Positions 35,049 to 44,131 are shown, counted from the first letter of the stretch. The stretch: DNA of 64,000 nucleotides from Microbaculum marinum (GCF_042646165.1 NZ_JBHRTC010000011.1); one strand, 5' to 3'. Numbers and translations are program-made. Notes: generated by a model from the sequence alone, not told the origin.

Positions 35049-35907
35049 CCGCCTGTTCCGGCGCCCGGCGGTTGCGGACGTCGGTCCCGACCGCCGGGCG
35101 AGCGGCGCGTCCGGCGGCCGCGCCGTCGTCTTCGTGCACGGGTCGCTCGCCTCCGGCGGCATGTGGAAGTCCTATGCCGGCGCGGTGGAGCCGCAGTTTT
35201 CGACACGGGCCCCCGATCTCGTCGGCCACGGCCGCAACCCTGCATGGCCGCCCGACCGGCGCTTCCGTCTCGCCGACGAGGTCGCCGGGCTCGCCGGCCG
35301 CGTGGAGGGCCTCTGCGAGCCGATCGACATCGTCGCCCATTCCTATGGCGGACTGGTCGCGCTGCGCTTTGCCTGGGAGAATTTCGACCGGGTGCGCAGC
35401 CTGATGCTGATCGAGCCGACCTGCTTTCGCGTCCTGTCCGATCCCGTGCTGGGCGAGGGCGCCGGTGCCGAGCGCGCCGAGATCGCGGCGGTCGCCGACG
35501 CGGTCCGCCAGGGCGTGCGTCTCGGCGAGCCGGCGGCGGCGATGTGCCGCTTCGTCGAATACTGGAACGGCCCCGGCGCCTGGCGCGCCCTTGCCGACGA
35601 CCTGAAGGACCGCTTCGCCGGACAGGCCGTCTCGGTGATGGGAAACTTCGACGCCGCCGACACCGACGAGATGCCGCTTGCGGAACTGCGCGACCTGGCG
35701 ATCCCGACGCTCCTCGTCTCGGGCGGCCGCTCGACGGCGGCGGCCCGGCGGACCACCGCGATCGTCGCCGGGCTGCTGCCGCGCGCCGAGGCGGTCGAGA
35801 TCGCCGACGCCGGCCACATGAGCCCGGTCACCCACGCCGGCGTCGTGCGGCCGCTCGTGGAGGGCTGGCTGAAGGAGGGCCGCGTGGTGCCGCAGATGGC
35901 GGCCTGA
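35035..35907 (+). CDS. Alpha/beta hydrolase
   Basis: 290 residues. It has an oxyanion HG motif (VVFVHGSLASGGMW), a nucleophile elbow AHSYGGLVA, a late acid around TLLVSGG and the catalytic His in ADAGHMSPVTH. No signal peptide. It belongs to the general esterase/haloperoxidase-like branch, substrate unknown. It overlaps the DUF1127 gene by 14 nt and is probably translated from the same message. Confidence 0.88.
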   Translation: MNFADRLFRRPAVADVGPDRRASGASGGRAVVFVHGSLASGGMWKSYAGAVEPQFSTRAPDLVGHGRNPAWPPDRRFRLADEVAGLAGRVEGLCEPIDIVAHSYGGLVALRFAWENFDRVRSLMLIEPTCFRVLSDPVLGEGAGAERAEIAAVADAVRQGVRLGEPAAAMCRFVEYWNGPGAWRALADDLKDRFAGQAVSVMGNFDAADTDEMPLAELRDLAIPTLLVSGGRSTAAARRTTAIVAGLLPRAEAVEIADAGHMSPVTHAGVVRPLVEGWLKEGRVVPQMAA

Positions 35908-35934
35908 CCCCTGTCGCGACACCCCTGTCGCGAC
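35907..35934. repeat. Tandem 14-bp palindromic repeat
   Basis: Two exact copies of ACCCCTGTCGCGAC directly at the end of the alpha/beta hydrolase gene. Each contains the palindrome GTCGCGAC. Possibly a regulator site or a slippage product. Confidence 0.6.
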
Positions 35935-36005
35935 GGCTGCGCCCGCCGCCGGGGCAGGGTGCCGGCCGGCCGGTCCGACGGTCCTTCCGCAGCGGAATCC
36001 TTTTC

Positions 36006-36035
36006 TTGACGGGCATCGGCCCGCCTGTCTAGAAA
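36006..36035 (+). promoter_or_regulatory. Possible sigma-70 type promoter
   Basis: TTGACG at 36006-36011 and TAGAAA at 36030-36035 with an 18-nt spacer, 84 nt upstream of the secreted protein gene at 36119. Confidence 0.35.
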
Positions 36036-36118
36036 TGTGCTGATACTGGCGTTTTTCAGCTTGGCGCAGATTGCGGCGCCCCGCGCGGCGAAGCGGCGGG
36101 GACGCGAAAGGGGATTTC

Positions 36119-37243
36119 ATGAACCAGTCGAAGCACGTTCCCTTCATGTCCCGGTTCGCGCGCGTCGCGCTGCTTGGCGCGGTCGCCGCGACGGGCCTGC
36201 TCTGCGGCCCCCCGTCGGCCGAAGCCAAGGTGCCCGCCACGCTCATCCAGCAGCGCGCCATCGCAATGCAGGGCCTGTCGATCGGTCTCGGGCTGCTCAC
36301 GCTGACCAGCCAGGTCAACGCCGTCATCGGCTCGGTGTTTCTGCAGGCCGGCGAGTGCGTCCCGCTCGTCGAGCGCGGCTCCATGAAGGTGATCTCCGCC
36401 GAGGCGGTCGACGGCACCGTCGTCTCGCACGTGCAGATCTATTTCGACAAGTCCTGCTCGGCCCTTCACTTGGACGAGCACCTGGAGGCGACGCCGATCG
36501 GCGAGACGTTCACCTTCGATGCGGATGTCGAGGTTCACTCCAGGGCGGGCAATCCGGTCGGCACGTACACCCTCAAGAAGAATACGCTGACCACCGTCAA
36601 GAAGACCTCGGTGATCTACGGCGCCGCCAGGTTCAAGGCGCACGGCAACGGTCCCGTCGTGTATCTCGGCCTGAACTGCGAGCTGCCCGACACCTCGTTC
36701 TTCGCCGGGCTCGAGGCGCCGAAGGCGCAGCCGGTGTCGATCGACGGCACCGCCGCCAGGAACCGGTTCGACTGCGTCGGTGTCTCCGCCCAGAGGTTCG
36801 ACGATATCGGCAAGTCGCTGGCGGCGCGCACCGAGATCATCCTGAAGCGCAAGAAGTCCGGCCGGATCGGGTTCCTGCAGACCGAGCCCGGCGAGACCAT
36901 GATCGGTGCGCCGGGGTCGCTGTCGGTCAAGGTGACGAAGAAGGGCAAGGTCAAGGTCGCCGGCAAGGCCAAGCCCTGGAGCACCAACGACCTCTCCGGC
37001 CAGATAAACGACCTCGTCGTGTATCCCTCCCAGCCGAGCGGGTGGACGATCGTCGACGGGCCGCGCCGGAGCGAGTTCGCCCTCGACTACCGCAAGAAGG
37101 GCAAGAAGGTCTTCCACGGCGCGGTGTACAGCAAGAACGGCACGCCGCTCGCCCCGTTCACGCTCGATGCCTCCGGCAGCGGCAAGATCCGCTATTCCGA
37201 CGGCGTCAAGGCGACGGTGTCGAGCTGGACGCTGACGAGATAG
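36119..37243 (+). CDS. Secreted protein of unknown function
   Basis: 374 residues with a signal peptide (FARVALLGAVAATGLLCGPPSAEA). The mature part is beta-rich with many Lys/Gly turns and three or more cysteines (GECVP, KSCSAL, LNCELP, FDCVGV) that could pair. The C-terminal third has repeating strands such as SLSVKVTKKGKVKVAGKAK. AAAGGGG precedes the ATG at 36119. I recognise no family. It is probably a periplasmic or surface protein. Confidence 0.65.
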   Translation: MNQSKHVPFMSRFARVALLGAVAATGLLCGPPSAEAKVPATLIQQRAIAMQGLSIGLGLLTLTSQVNAVIGSVFLQAGECVPLVERGSMKVISAEAVDGTVVSHVQIYFDKSCSALHLDEHLEATPIGETFTFDADVEVHSRAGNPVGTYTLKKNTLTTVKKTSVIYGAARFKAHGNGPVVYLGLNCELPDTSFFAGLEAPKAQPVSIDGTAARNRFDCVGVSAQRFDDIGKSLAARTEIILKRKKSGRIGFLQTEPGETMIGAPGSLSVKVTKKGKVKVAGKAKPWSTNDLSGQINDLVVYPSQPSGWTIVDGPRRSEFALDYRKKGKKVFHGAVYSKNGTPLAPFTLDASGSGKIRYSDGVKATVSSWTLTR

Positions 37244-37440
37244 GTCCGCCGGCCGCGACGTCGGCGGGCGTGCGCCGGATGCGGTCCGGCGATCTTCAAT
37301 CAGGGCGCGACGTGGGCGGGGCTTGATCGCCGCCGCGGGACGTAATAATCCTCAGCCGGCTCCGCGCGCCGGAACGTCCGCGCGCCGGGCCGAGGGACAT
37401 GCGGCCGCGACGGTCGTGGCCGCGGAAGGCGGGTTTACCG

Positions 37441-38169
37441 ATGTCAGCAAGATTCAGTGATGAAGCCGCCCCGACCGGGTTCGGGCGCGGGCATGGGCGC
37501 GGGATGGACTCCGGCCGTCTCAGCCGCCGGTCTTTCCTGTCCGGATCCGCAGCCGGCCTCGGCGTGCTCGGTCTCGGCGCGGTCGGGCTCGGCGGCTGCG
37601 CGTCGTCGGGCGGCATGACCCGGGCCCAGGCGGCGCTCGCCTACGCGGCGCTGCCCGACGAGCCCTATCCCGTCCCCGCGGTCGACCTCGACAAGGTCGA
37701 TCCTAAGTTCTACCGCCGCACGGTGCCCTACGAGACCAGCGAGGCGCCCGGCACCATCATCATCGATCCGTCCAGCTACTACGTCTACTTCGTCGAGGGT
37801 GACGGCACAGCCACCCGCTACGGCGCCAACGTTCCCAAGCCCGAGTTCCTGTGGGACGGGACGGCCTATGTCGGGCGCAAGGCCGAATGGCCGATCTGGA
37901 CGCCGACCCGCGACCAGATCGGGCGCGATCCCGAGCTCAAGAAATACGCCGGCGGCATGCCGCCGGGCCTGGAGAACCCGCTCGGCGCCCGCGTCCTCTA
38001 TCTCTACCAGGACGGCCGCTACACGCTCTGCACCATCTACAGCACCGTCTATCCGCAGACGATCGGCCAGGGCGTCTCCAGCGGCTGCGTCGGCCTGCTC
38101 ACCCAGGACATGCTGCACCTCTATGCCCGCGCCCCGGTCGACACCAACGTGGTGATCCTGCCGGCCTAA
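37441..38169 (+). CDS. Tat-exported YkuD (L,D-transpeptidase-like) protein with altered active site
   Basis: 242 residues with a Tat-type signal (LSRRSFLSGSAAG...) ending in a lipobox-like GLGGCASS, so it may be a Tat lipoprotein. The YkuD fold is seen in GTIIIDPSSYYVYFVE, NVPKPEFLW, ENPLGARVLYLY and QTIGQGVSSGCVGLL. The nucleophile Cys216 is present. The His-Gly of the IHGT segment is replaced by IYST, and the Arg after SSGC(I/V) by Gly. The start may be 37441 (GGAAGG upstream) or 37504. Peptidoglycan crosslinking activity is doubtful. Confidence 0.82.
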   Translation: MSARFSDEAAPTGFGRGHGRGMDSGRLSRRSFLSGSAAGLGVLGLGAVGLGGCASSGGMTRAQAALAYAALPDEPYPVPAVDLDKVDPKFYRRTVPYETSEAPGTIIIDPSSYYVYFVEGDGTATRYGANVPKPEFLWDGTAYVGRKAEWPIWTPTRDQIGRDPELKKYAGGMPPGLENPLGARVLYLYQDGRYTLCTIYSTVYPQTIGQGVSSGCVGLLTQDMLHLYARAPVDTNVVILPA

Positions 38170-38184
38170 GGCGGGGCTCCCGCC
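38170..38184. terminator. Hairpin between convergent genes
   Basis: GGCGGG/CCCGCC with a 3-nt loop fills the 18-nt gap between the transpeptidase-like gene and the convergent methyltransferase. A short bidirectional terminator is plausible. Confidence 0.35.
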
Positions 38185-38187
38185 CCC

Positions 38188-38919
38188 TCAGGCGTGCGCC
38201 ACCCAGCCGCGCCAGGTGAAGGCGGCGTAGAACAGGGCGGGGTCGGAGAACCCGGCTTCGCGCAGGATCCGTTCGTCCTCGTCCGGGGTAAAGGCGTTCA
38301 GGCTGGCGGCCACCGCGGCGCGCGCCTTCGTTACCATCGCCGGGTCGGCGCCCATCGCGGCCGGATAGGCGGCGTAGCGGTCGAGCCAGGCGTCGCGCTC
38401 GCCTGGCCCCTGCGGGAAGCTCGCATGGGCTGCGACGAACGGCGCGCCGGGGCGCAGCCGCCGATGGATCTCCGACGCCGTCCGCCGCCGCTCGGCGGCT
38501 TCCAGGAAATGCAGCGTCAGGAGGCAGGTGGCCGCGTCGAACGGGCCCTCGGGCGCATCGTCGATGTAGCCCTGCACCAGCTCGGTCCGCGCCATCAGCG
38601 GCCCGAGCACCCGTTCGGCCAGCCGCAGCATCTCGCCGGCCGGGTCGACGCCGACGAAGCTCCAGTCCGGCTGCGCCTCGGCCAGCGCCTTGATCTCGCC
38701 GCCGCCGCCGGCGCCGAGCACCAGCACCGTCCGCGGCGCTCGTTCGGCCAGCAGCAGCCCCGTCATCCGGTGCAGCGCCTCCAGCCCCGGCACGAAGCGG
38801 CGCGGCCCCTCGGCGTAGTGCGCCACCGCCGCCGGATCCTCGAAGCTCCTCAGGAACGTCCGCTCGCCCGGCTGGTGCCCGGTATGCTGGTTGTCAGTAT
38901 GCCTGTGTTCAGTGTTCAT
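38188..38919 (-). CDS. Class I SAM-dependent methyltransferase
   Basis: 243 residues. Motif I is VLVLGAGGGGEIKAL, the acidic end of beta-2 is FVGVDPAGEML, and post-motif elements are DAATCLLTLHFL and LRPGAPFVAAH. The His-rich N-terminus (EHRHTDNQHTGHQ) is unusual and could bind metal. It overlaps the Rrf2-type regulator gene by 11 nt and is co-expressed with it. The substrate is unknown. The pairing suggests resistance or detoxification by methylation. Confidence 0.87.
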   Translation of the reverse strand: MNTEHRHTDNQHTGHQPGERTFLRSFEDPAAVAHYAEGPRRFVPGLEALHRMTGLLLAERAPRTVLVLGAGGGGEIKALAEAQPDWSFVGVDPAGEMLRLAERVLGPLMARTELVQGYIDDAPEGPFDAATCLLTLHFLEAAERRRTASEIHRRLRPGAPFVAAHASFPQGPGERDAWLDRYAAYPAAMGADPAMVTKARAAVAASLNAFTPDEDERILREAGFSDPALFYAAFTWRGWVAHA

Positions 38920-39373
38920 GAACCTCTCCGCAAGGTCTGGCCGCGCGTCGCTCTTCCAGGCGGCGATGGAAATCCGCGCTGAGGCGCTGAAGCGTCACCT
39001 CGCCGAACGAGGCCAGCAGCAGCGTCTCGGCCTCGCGCAGGCTGGAATCGAGCGCGGCGTTGACCGCCTGCTCGACCGCGCAGCCCGGCGCCTCGCTGCG
39101 GTTGCCGATGGCAAACAGCGATGGCGACCCGATGCCTTCGTAGACGTCGCGCAGCGTGACGGTCGACAGGTCGCGCGCCAGCGTCCAGCCGCCGCCATGC
39201 CCCTTCTCCGAGCGCACGTAGCCCTGCGCCCGCAGCCCCGCCATCACCCGGCGGATCACCACCGGATTGGTCCGCATGATGCCCGCCAGCTCCTCCGAGG
39301 TGACCGGCCCGTCCCGCTCCGCCATGTGCAGCAGCACGTGCAGGATGCCGGACAATCTCGAGTCGCGTTTCAT
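38909..39373 (-). CDS. Rrf2 family transcriptional regulator
   Basis: 154 residues. The winged helix is typical of Rrf2 (MKRDSRLSGILHVLLHMAE, MRTNPVVIRRVMAGLRAQGYV, GHGGGWTLARDLSTVTLRDVYE). Only two cysteines are present, so the three-Cys Fe-S centre of IscR/NsrR is absent. It is more like the thiol or ligand-sensing branch. A GTAAC-N7-GTTAC inverted repeat abuts the start codon, which suggests autoregulation. The methyltransferase gene follows with an 11-nt overlap. Confidence 0.9.
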   Translation of the reverse strand: MKRDSRLSGILHVLLHMAERDGPVTSEELAGIMRTNPVVIRRVMAGLRAQGYVRSEKGHGGGWTLARDLSTVTLRDVYEGIGSPSLFAIGNRSEAPGCAVEQAVNAALDSSLREAETLLLASFGEVTLQRLSADFHRRLEERRAARPCGEVHEH

Positions 39374-39390
39374 GTAACTTTATATGTTAC
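39374..39390 (-). promoter_or_regulatory. Inverted repeat operator abutting the Rrf2 start codon
   Basis: GTAAC (39374-39378) and GTTAC (39386-39390) separated by TTTATAT. No ribosome binding site fits between the repeat and ATG, so the mRNA may be leaderless. Inferred operator for the Rrf2 protein. Confidence 0.5.
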
Positions 39391-39556
39391 GAATGCGGCG
39401 CGGTGTCAAGCGGGAATTGTTCCCACGGCCCGGCGGTGGGGCGGTGGCGTCGGTTCGCGTGTGCGACCGCCGCGACGGTGCTGCGGGGCAGGGGGAAGAG
39501 CGACGGGGCCGGAGGCAGCGGCGGCGCGCCGGCCGCGCCCGGCCCGGACAGGCCGC

Positions 39557-40252
39557 TCAGTCGAATACCTTGGCGATCGCGGCCTGTTCGGCCTCCTCCC
39601 AGCGGCGCACGTCCTTGCCGACCTGGGCGATGTCCTTGTCGCTGAGGTGGTGGGCGCCGTCCTTGTCGATGCGGCACAGGCTGAACGGTTCGCCGACGCT
39701 GGCGGAGGTCAGGTCGAGCGCCTGCAGGACGCGCAGCACCGCCGCGCAGCCGAAGCGCAGCGGCCGCTCGGTCAGGTGGAAGTGCGACAGCAGCGAGCCG
39801 GCCTGCTGCGCCATCGCCGCGCCGCTGCCGATCGCATGGAAGCCGATATCGGCGTAGTGCCCGATCATGCCGGACGGCGTGATCTCGACGATCCATGGCT
39901 CGCCGTCCCGCCATCCCGCGGCCATCACGTAGGCCGACGGCGTCCCGCCGCCTTCGTTCTCCGGCACGTCGGGGATGAACGTGTCGTAGTGGTGGCGCAG
40001 GATCGGCAGGACCTGTTCCTGCAGCGCGCGCCCGATATCGGGCGCCTCCAGGATGGCGGCGCTGTTCTCGTTGAAGCAGCGCCCGACGTCGAACAGCACC
40101 GACCGCGCCCCGCTGCCGCCCCAGGCCGCCAACTCGCCCAGCGGGTGCAGCTTCTCGGCCGGATAGGTCATGCCGCGCCCCTTGTCGGTGATCTGCGAGT
40201 CCGAGCCGAGCACGACCCCGTCCTGGCACACGGTGGCAAGCACGACGGTCAT
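39557..40252 (-). CDS. Proteasome-type Ntn hydrolase
   Basis: 231 residues beginning MTVVLATVCQDGVVLGSDSQITD, the proteasome/HslV-like N-terminus in which Thr2 becomes the nucleophile after Met removal. GSGAAMAQQAG and FGCAAVLRVLQALD fit later helices of the fold. It is longer than HslV (~175) and close to 20S subunits or to uncharacterised bacterial proteasome-like proteins. No HslU, ARC/Mpa or Pup is nearby. The start at 40252 follows AGAGGA. The substrate is unknown. Confidence 0.78.
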   Translation of the reverse strand: MTVVLATVCQDGVVLGSDSQITDKGRGMTYPAEKLHPLGELAAWGGSGARSVLFDVGRCFNENSAAILEAPDIGRALQEQVLPILRHHYDTFIPDVPENEGGGTPSAYVMAAGWRDGEPWIVEITPSGMIGHYADIGFHAIGSGAAMAQQAGSLLSHFHLTERPLRFGCAAVLRVLQALDLTSASVGEPFSLCRIDKDGAHHLSDKDIAQVGKDVRRWEEAEQAAIAKVFD

Positions 40253-40930
40253 GGTTCGATCCTCTCTGCTGGTGTGTTCCGGATGGCTCGGCCGGAGACG
40301 GACTGGGCGCGGTTCGGTCCATGCGTCAACGATCGGTCCGACCCGACCTGCCGCCGTCTTCGCCTCCGCCCGTAGATCCGCGGCGAGCGTCACGCCAATC
40401 CACAAGGCCCCACGGCCTCACGCACCGCCATCGACACACCAGACCGAAGGCAGTTAAATCCGCCTCACCCGGAATGGTTCCACGCAGCACGCCGCGTGCC
40501 GACAGCGGCGTGCTCCCTAGCAGGAGAGACGACTGCGGCTTCGCGCCCATTCCAGTCATCCGGGCTACGCTTTCGAACGCCCAAAACCTGCCGTACCTAT
40601 CGGACCTTGCCGGAGTCCCGCTATCTCTATAGCTCAGCGTTGAGCAGCATAAATTTCACTCTCGCAGAGATCATTGAAAGCAATTAAGCCAAGGCCTAAG
40701 GATTGAGACAGCACGGCGCACCGTCATAGCATTACCCAATTCAAGTTCCGAGGAACGCCGTTCCTATGCCTTGGATAGCGCGGACGGCCGACACTGCGAT
40801 GTAGAGGGCTAGATTTACACACAGCCGTTTTACGGGAGATAATGCACCAACTCGAATATGGCTGATATTTCCGACTTTTCCTACCTAAGTATCCGGGGTG
40901 CAATGGGCGATTTGAACGGATGAACGACAA
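40253..40930. other. Gene-free left flank of the accessory module
   Basis: 678 nt with no convincing gene. GC falls from the core value toward the right. A small hairpin, AGGAAC-gcc-GTTCCT, lies at 40751-40765. No tRNA, integrase or direct repeat marking an attachment site was found by eye. It probably contains the left boundary of the segment carrying the STAND-like/TOPRIM pair. Confidence 0.5.
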
Positions 40931-43900
40931 ATGAGCGAGATTGTTGACCGGCTGCAAATTCTGGCTCCTGACGCCCTTCCGATCCTCTCGGAACTCGATT
41001 CCCGTGATGCCAGCCTCTGGCTAATGCCTTCCTTTGCCGAAGCGGCTGGGCCAGAAGCGACCGCGGGGGTGTTGAGCCTGCCCTGGGAGTTCGTCCTGAG
41101 TGAGACCGCATCGGAGGACCTGCTCAAGGCTGTTGATGCTTTGGACAGTGCGATCGAGACTCCGCTCGTGCGCCGGAGGGGGCTGGTGCATGTCATCGAT
41201 GTCCCTCCCTCAAACACCGTCCTACCGCCCCGTAGCCTTCCGATCTTTCTGCTCAACGGTCGCACCGAGGCCGACAACGCAGGGTTCGCCGCTCGGGCGC
41301 GCCGGATGGAGATGATCAGGGAGTTGCAGCAGCGCGGTGTCCGGAGTCTTGTGGTGCTCGGCGGACCCGATCTGATGCTGCCCGCTGAATTGGAACAACT
41401 CTGGCAGGACGGATTCCAGTGCGGCCTGACGATCGTCAGCGATGATCCCGAGGCTCGGCAGAAAATCACCGAATGGCAGGCCGGCGCGGGGGCGCGACGG
41501 GTAACACTGCTGCCGGCCCCTGCGGCGCTGCTGTCGGAAGCTCTGCATAGGCGCTATACGGAGCGCGCCGACGACCGGCTCATTATCCGCGTCCGGGATG
41601 CCCAAGGGACCCGGCACCGGGTCGATCTGTCGGGGCGCGATGATCCCGAGCATCCGCTGCTGGGAAATTACGAACTGCTCTCTGAGGCTCATCTGGAATA
41701 CGTGACGCCGGAGGGGCTGAGTTCAGAGGAAATCAACGGGTTCTTCCGCGATTCGTCAGCCTCGTGGCGACCCTATGCCGCGCAAATGCCGTGGCCTCGG
41801 GACGACCGCGCCCGGAACACATTGACAAAGGCGCTGCGGGATCTCGACCGCAATGGGCCGGAGGCCAGCCGGATTTTCTACATCCGGGCGGAATCCGGAG
41901 CAGGGGCGACCACGTTCATCCGCGACCTCGCGTTCGGGGCCGCCATGGACGGGTACCCGACGCTAATAGCCAACCAAGCCCCCTTTACACCCAGCGGGCG
42001 CAGCGTAGCGAATTTCATCAACTCCTGCTTGAACGGTATTACTGCAGCCGACATCGGGAAGGGTTTGCGCCAGTACGAGGCCCCTTGGCTGATCGCGTTC
42101 GATCGGTCGCAGTGGGAGGGACGCGAAGGGGATATCGCCACTTTTGCCAGGCAGATAACAGAGGCTGGGCGCCGAATCTGCATCGTGTTCGTCACCGATG
42201 CGCTGCTTCCGGTCGCCATTTACGCGGAGAAGCGTCTGGAAAACCTGTCCGATCTGTCCCACGAGATCTCACAGGAAGCGGCGATGGCTTTAGGCCAGCA
42301 CCTGAACCGGTTTCTTCGACCACTAGGCACGGCGCGCGAAGCCCACGAATGGCAGGCATTTGTTAACCACTCACTCGTCGGCCCCGCGGCGGGCCGCTCA
42401 GTCTTCTGGATCGCGCTGGCATTCTGGTTGCAACGGCAGATCGATCTTACCGAAACAGTACAGGGCTGGCTTTACGACCAGTTCCGGCAGAAGGTCACCG
42501 ATCCGGTGGTGCGGCACGCGATAGTCGACATCGCTGCCATGAGCACGGTGCGCCAGCTTTTGCCCGAAACACTGCTGCCACGGTCCGAAGACTTTCCGAC
42601 CCGTGACAAGCTTTCTGATCTGCAATCGACTGTCGGGGCCTTGGGCGTCGTGCGCCAGCGCTTTGGCACGGTAAGCCACTGGGCGATGATCCACGACCAG
42701 TTGGGACGGTTCCTTCTGACCGGGCTGTTTCACGACGCCCCCGCCCGCGAGTCGGCCGGGCTGGCGGCGGCGCAGAATCCCGATCACCTGCGGCTGATGG
42801 TTCTCGCGCGGATCGCCTCCAACCCAATGATTGCGCACCCGGACTTGGTGGAACTGGCCGAAACCTTCGCCACCAGCATCTTCAAGATCGACCCCGGACA
42901 AGGCCGCAGTGAGTTCGCCCTCTACTGGTGCGAAGCGCTGGAGGCTCTGGACGCGATGCCAAAAACATTTCGAATGGCCAGCCGGACGTTTCTTCACCAC
43001 AGCTCGATATCGCGACGGCGCATCGCGAAGGACGACCTCATGTTCCCAATCAATGATGACAAGCGCGCCGATTTGCTACGGCGCTCCACCGGGGATATCG
43101 AAGCTGCGCTGGCACTCGAACACGACGCCGGGGGCGAGCCCGACCTGAATCTCTATAATTCCCTCGCTCATGCTTATCACGACCTCGCCGAGGTGGAGGC
43201 GCGTCGCGGAACGCCAGCCGAACAGGTGGCAGCCCTGCGCTCCAAGGCAAACAAAGCGACCTATAGCGCCTACCGGCTGAACCCCGACAATTCCTACGTT
43301 CTGGAAGTCTATGCGCGCGACCGGCTCATAGGGGCTAGCGAGGATCCCGACGGCGCGGCGAGCGTCGCGCTGGAGGTTCTGGGAATCGTCTACGGGGCCA
43401 TGCAGCGAGAGACCGCGGAGTTGCGGCGAAACGCGCTGTCGCGCCTCGCCGACAAGGCGTTCGACTTGCTGCTTCGGTCAGCCGGGACGGTGGATGACAC
43501 CGAGCCTTCAACCGAAGGCGAGGCAATCCAGCAGGCACTGTCGGCTTTGGGCGACGGGATGACCCAGCGTGAGGGCATGTCGCTGGACGACTTCCCGCGC
43601 ACGAACCGGATCGACGCGGCCGCCCGGCTGGGGCATCCATTGCTGCGATCCAACGCACAGGCGGTGCGGCTTCGCTACATCTTGGCCTGTATGGATCACC
43701 CGAAGGACTTCGCCCTTCAACTGGAGCTGCTCGAAACCCTCGATGGCAACCGGGCGATCCTATCGCCGCAGCTGGATCTGGAATTGACGATTCTCATGCA
43801 TCAGAGAAACCGCCATCACCAGGCATCGCAGCGGTTCCAAAAACTGCGCCAGCTCTGGGCACGAGGGGAACATTACGTAGAAGTTCCCGACCGTCTCCGC

Positions 43901-44128
43901 TGGTTACTCGACGAGAGCACGGGGCAGAGACGACAGGTCCGCGCCCGCATCGCCTCGGGCGGAGACGGAGCACGACTTCATGCCAGAGTCCAAGAACTCC
44001 AGAACGACAGGGTCCCTTTTCGTATAGCCGAATTTGATGGCACCCAACTACGGCCTGGCACGAATATTAGCGGCCTCATTTCTTTCGGCCACAACGGTCC
44101 TCTGTTGCGGCCGCTGACGGCAGGTTGA
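40931..44128 (+). CDS. SAMD9-like/STAND-type NTPase protein (possible SIR2-like region, P-loop, TPR-like array, small C-terminal beta domain)
   Basis: 1065 residues. Residues 1-~290 form an alpha/beta region that may be a degenerate SIR2-like domain (SLPIFLLNGR, RSLVVLGGPDLML). A P-loop region (~315-530) has ESGAGATTF at 321-329, in which the Walker A lysine is Ala326, a Walker B-like PWLIAFDRSQ with Asp391, and a helical STAND-type lid. Residues ~600-1000 look like TPR-type helices (LNLYNSLAHAYHDLAEVEARRG). The last ~40 residues (TNISGLISFGHNGPLL) look like a small beta/OB fold. Order and lysine loss recall the SAMD9 family known from animals and bacteria. GC is lower than in neighbours. A TOPRIM gene follows after 3 nt. 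Assignment is by recollection of architecture, not by search. Confidence 0.7.
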   Translation: MSEIVDRLQILAPDALPILSELDSRDASLWLMPSFAEAAGPEATAGVLSLPWEFVLSETASEDLLKAVDALDSAIETPLVRRRGLVHVIDVPPSNTVLPPRSLPIFLLNGRTEADNAGFAARARRMEMIRELQQRGVRSLVVLGGPDLMLPAELEQLWQDGFQCGLTIVSDDPEARQKITEWQAGAGARRVTLLPAPAALLSEALHRRYTERADDRLIIRVRDAQGTRHRVDLSGRDDPEHPLLGNYELLSEAHLEYVTPEGLSSEEINGFFRDSSASWRPYAAQMPWPRDDRARNTLTKALRDLDRNGPEASRIFYIRAESGAGATTFIRDLAFGAAMDGYPTLIANQAPFTPSGRSVANFINSCLNGITAADIGKGLRQYEAPWLIAFDRSQWEGREGDIATFARQITEAGRRICIVFVTDALLPVAIYAEKRLENLSDLSHEISQEAAMALGQHLNRFLRPLGTAREAHEWQAFVNHSLVGPAAGRSVFWIALAFWLQRQIDLTETVQGWLYDQFRQKVTDPVVRHAIVDIAAMSTVRQLLPETLLPRSEDFPTRDKLSDLQSTVGALGVVRQRFGTVSHWAMIHDQLGRFLLTGLFHDAPARESAGLAAAQNPDHLRLMVLARIASNPMIAHPDLVELAETFATSIFKIDPGQGRSEFALYWCEALEALDAMPKTFRMASRTFLHHSSISRRRIAKDDLMFPINDDKRADLLRRSTGDIEAALALEHDAGGEPDLNLYNSLAHAYHDLAEVEARRGTPAEQVAALRSKANKATYSAYRLNPDNSYVLEVYARDRLIGASEDPDGAASVALEVLGIVYGAMQRETAELRRNALSRLADKAFDLLLRSAGTVDDTEPSTEGEAIQQALSALGDGMTQREGMSLDDFPRTNRIDAAARLGHPLLRSNAQAVRLRYILACMDHPKDFALQLELLETLDGNRAILSPQLDLELTILMHQRNRHHQASQRFQKLRQLWARGEHYVEVPDRLRWLLDESTGQRRQVRARIASGGDGARLHARVQELQNDRVPFRIAEFDGTQLRPGTNISGLISFGHNGPLLRPLTAG

Positions 44129-44131
44129 GCG

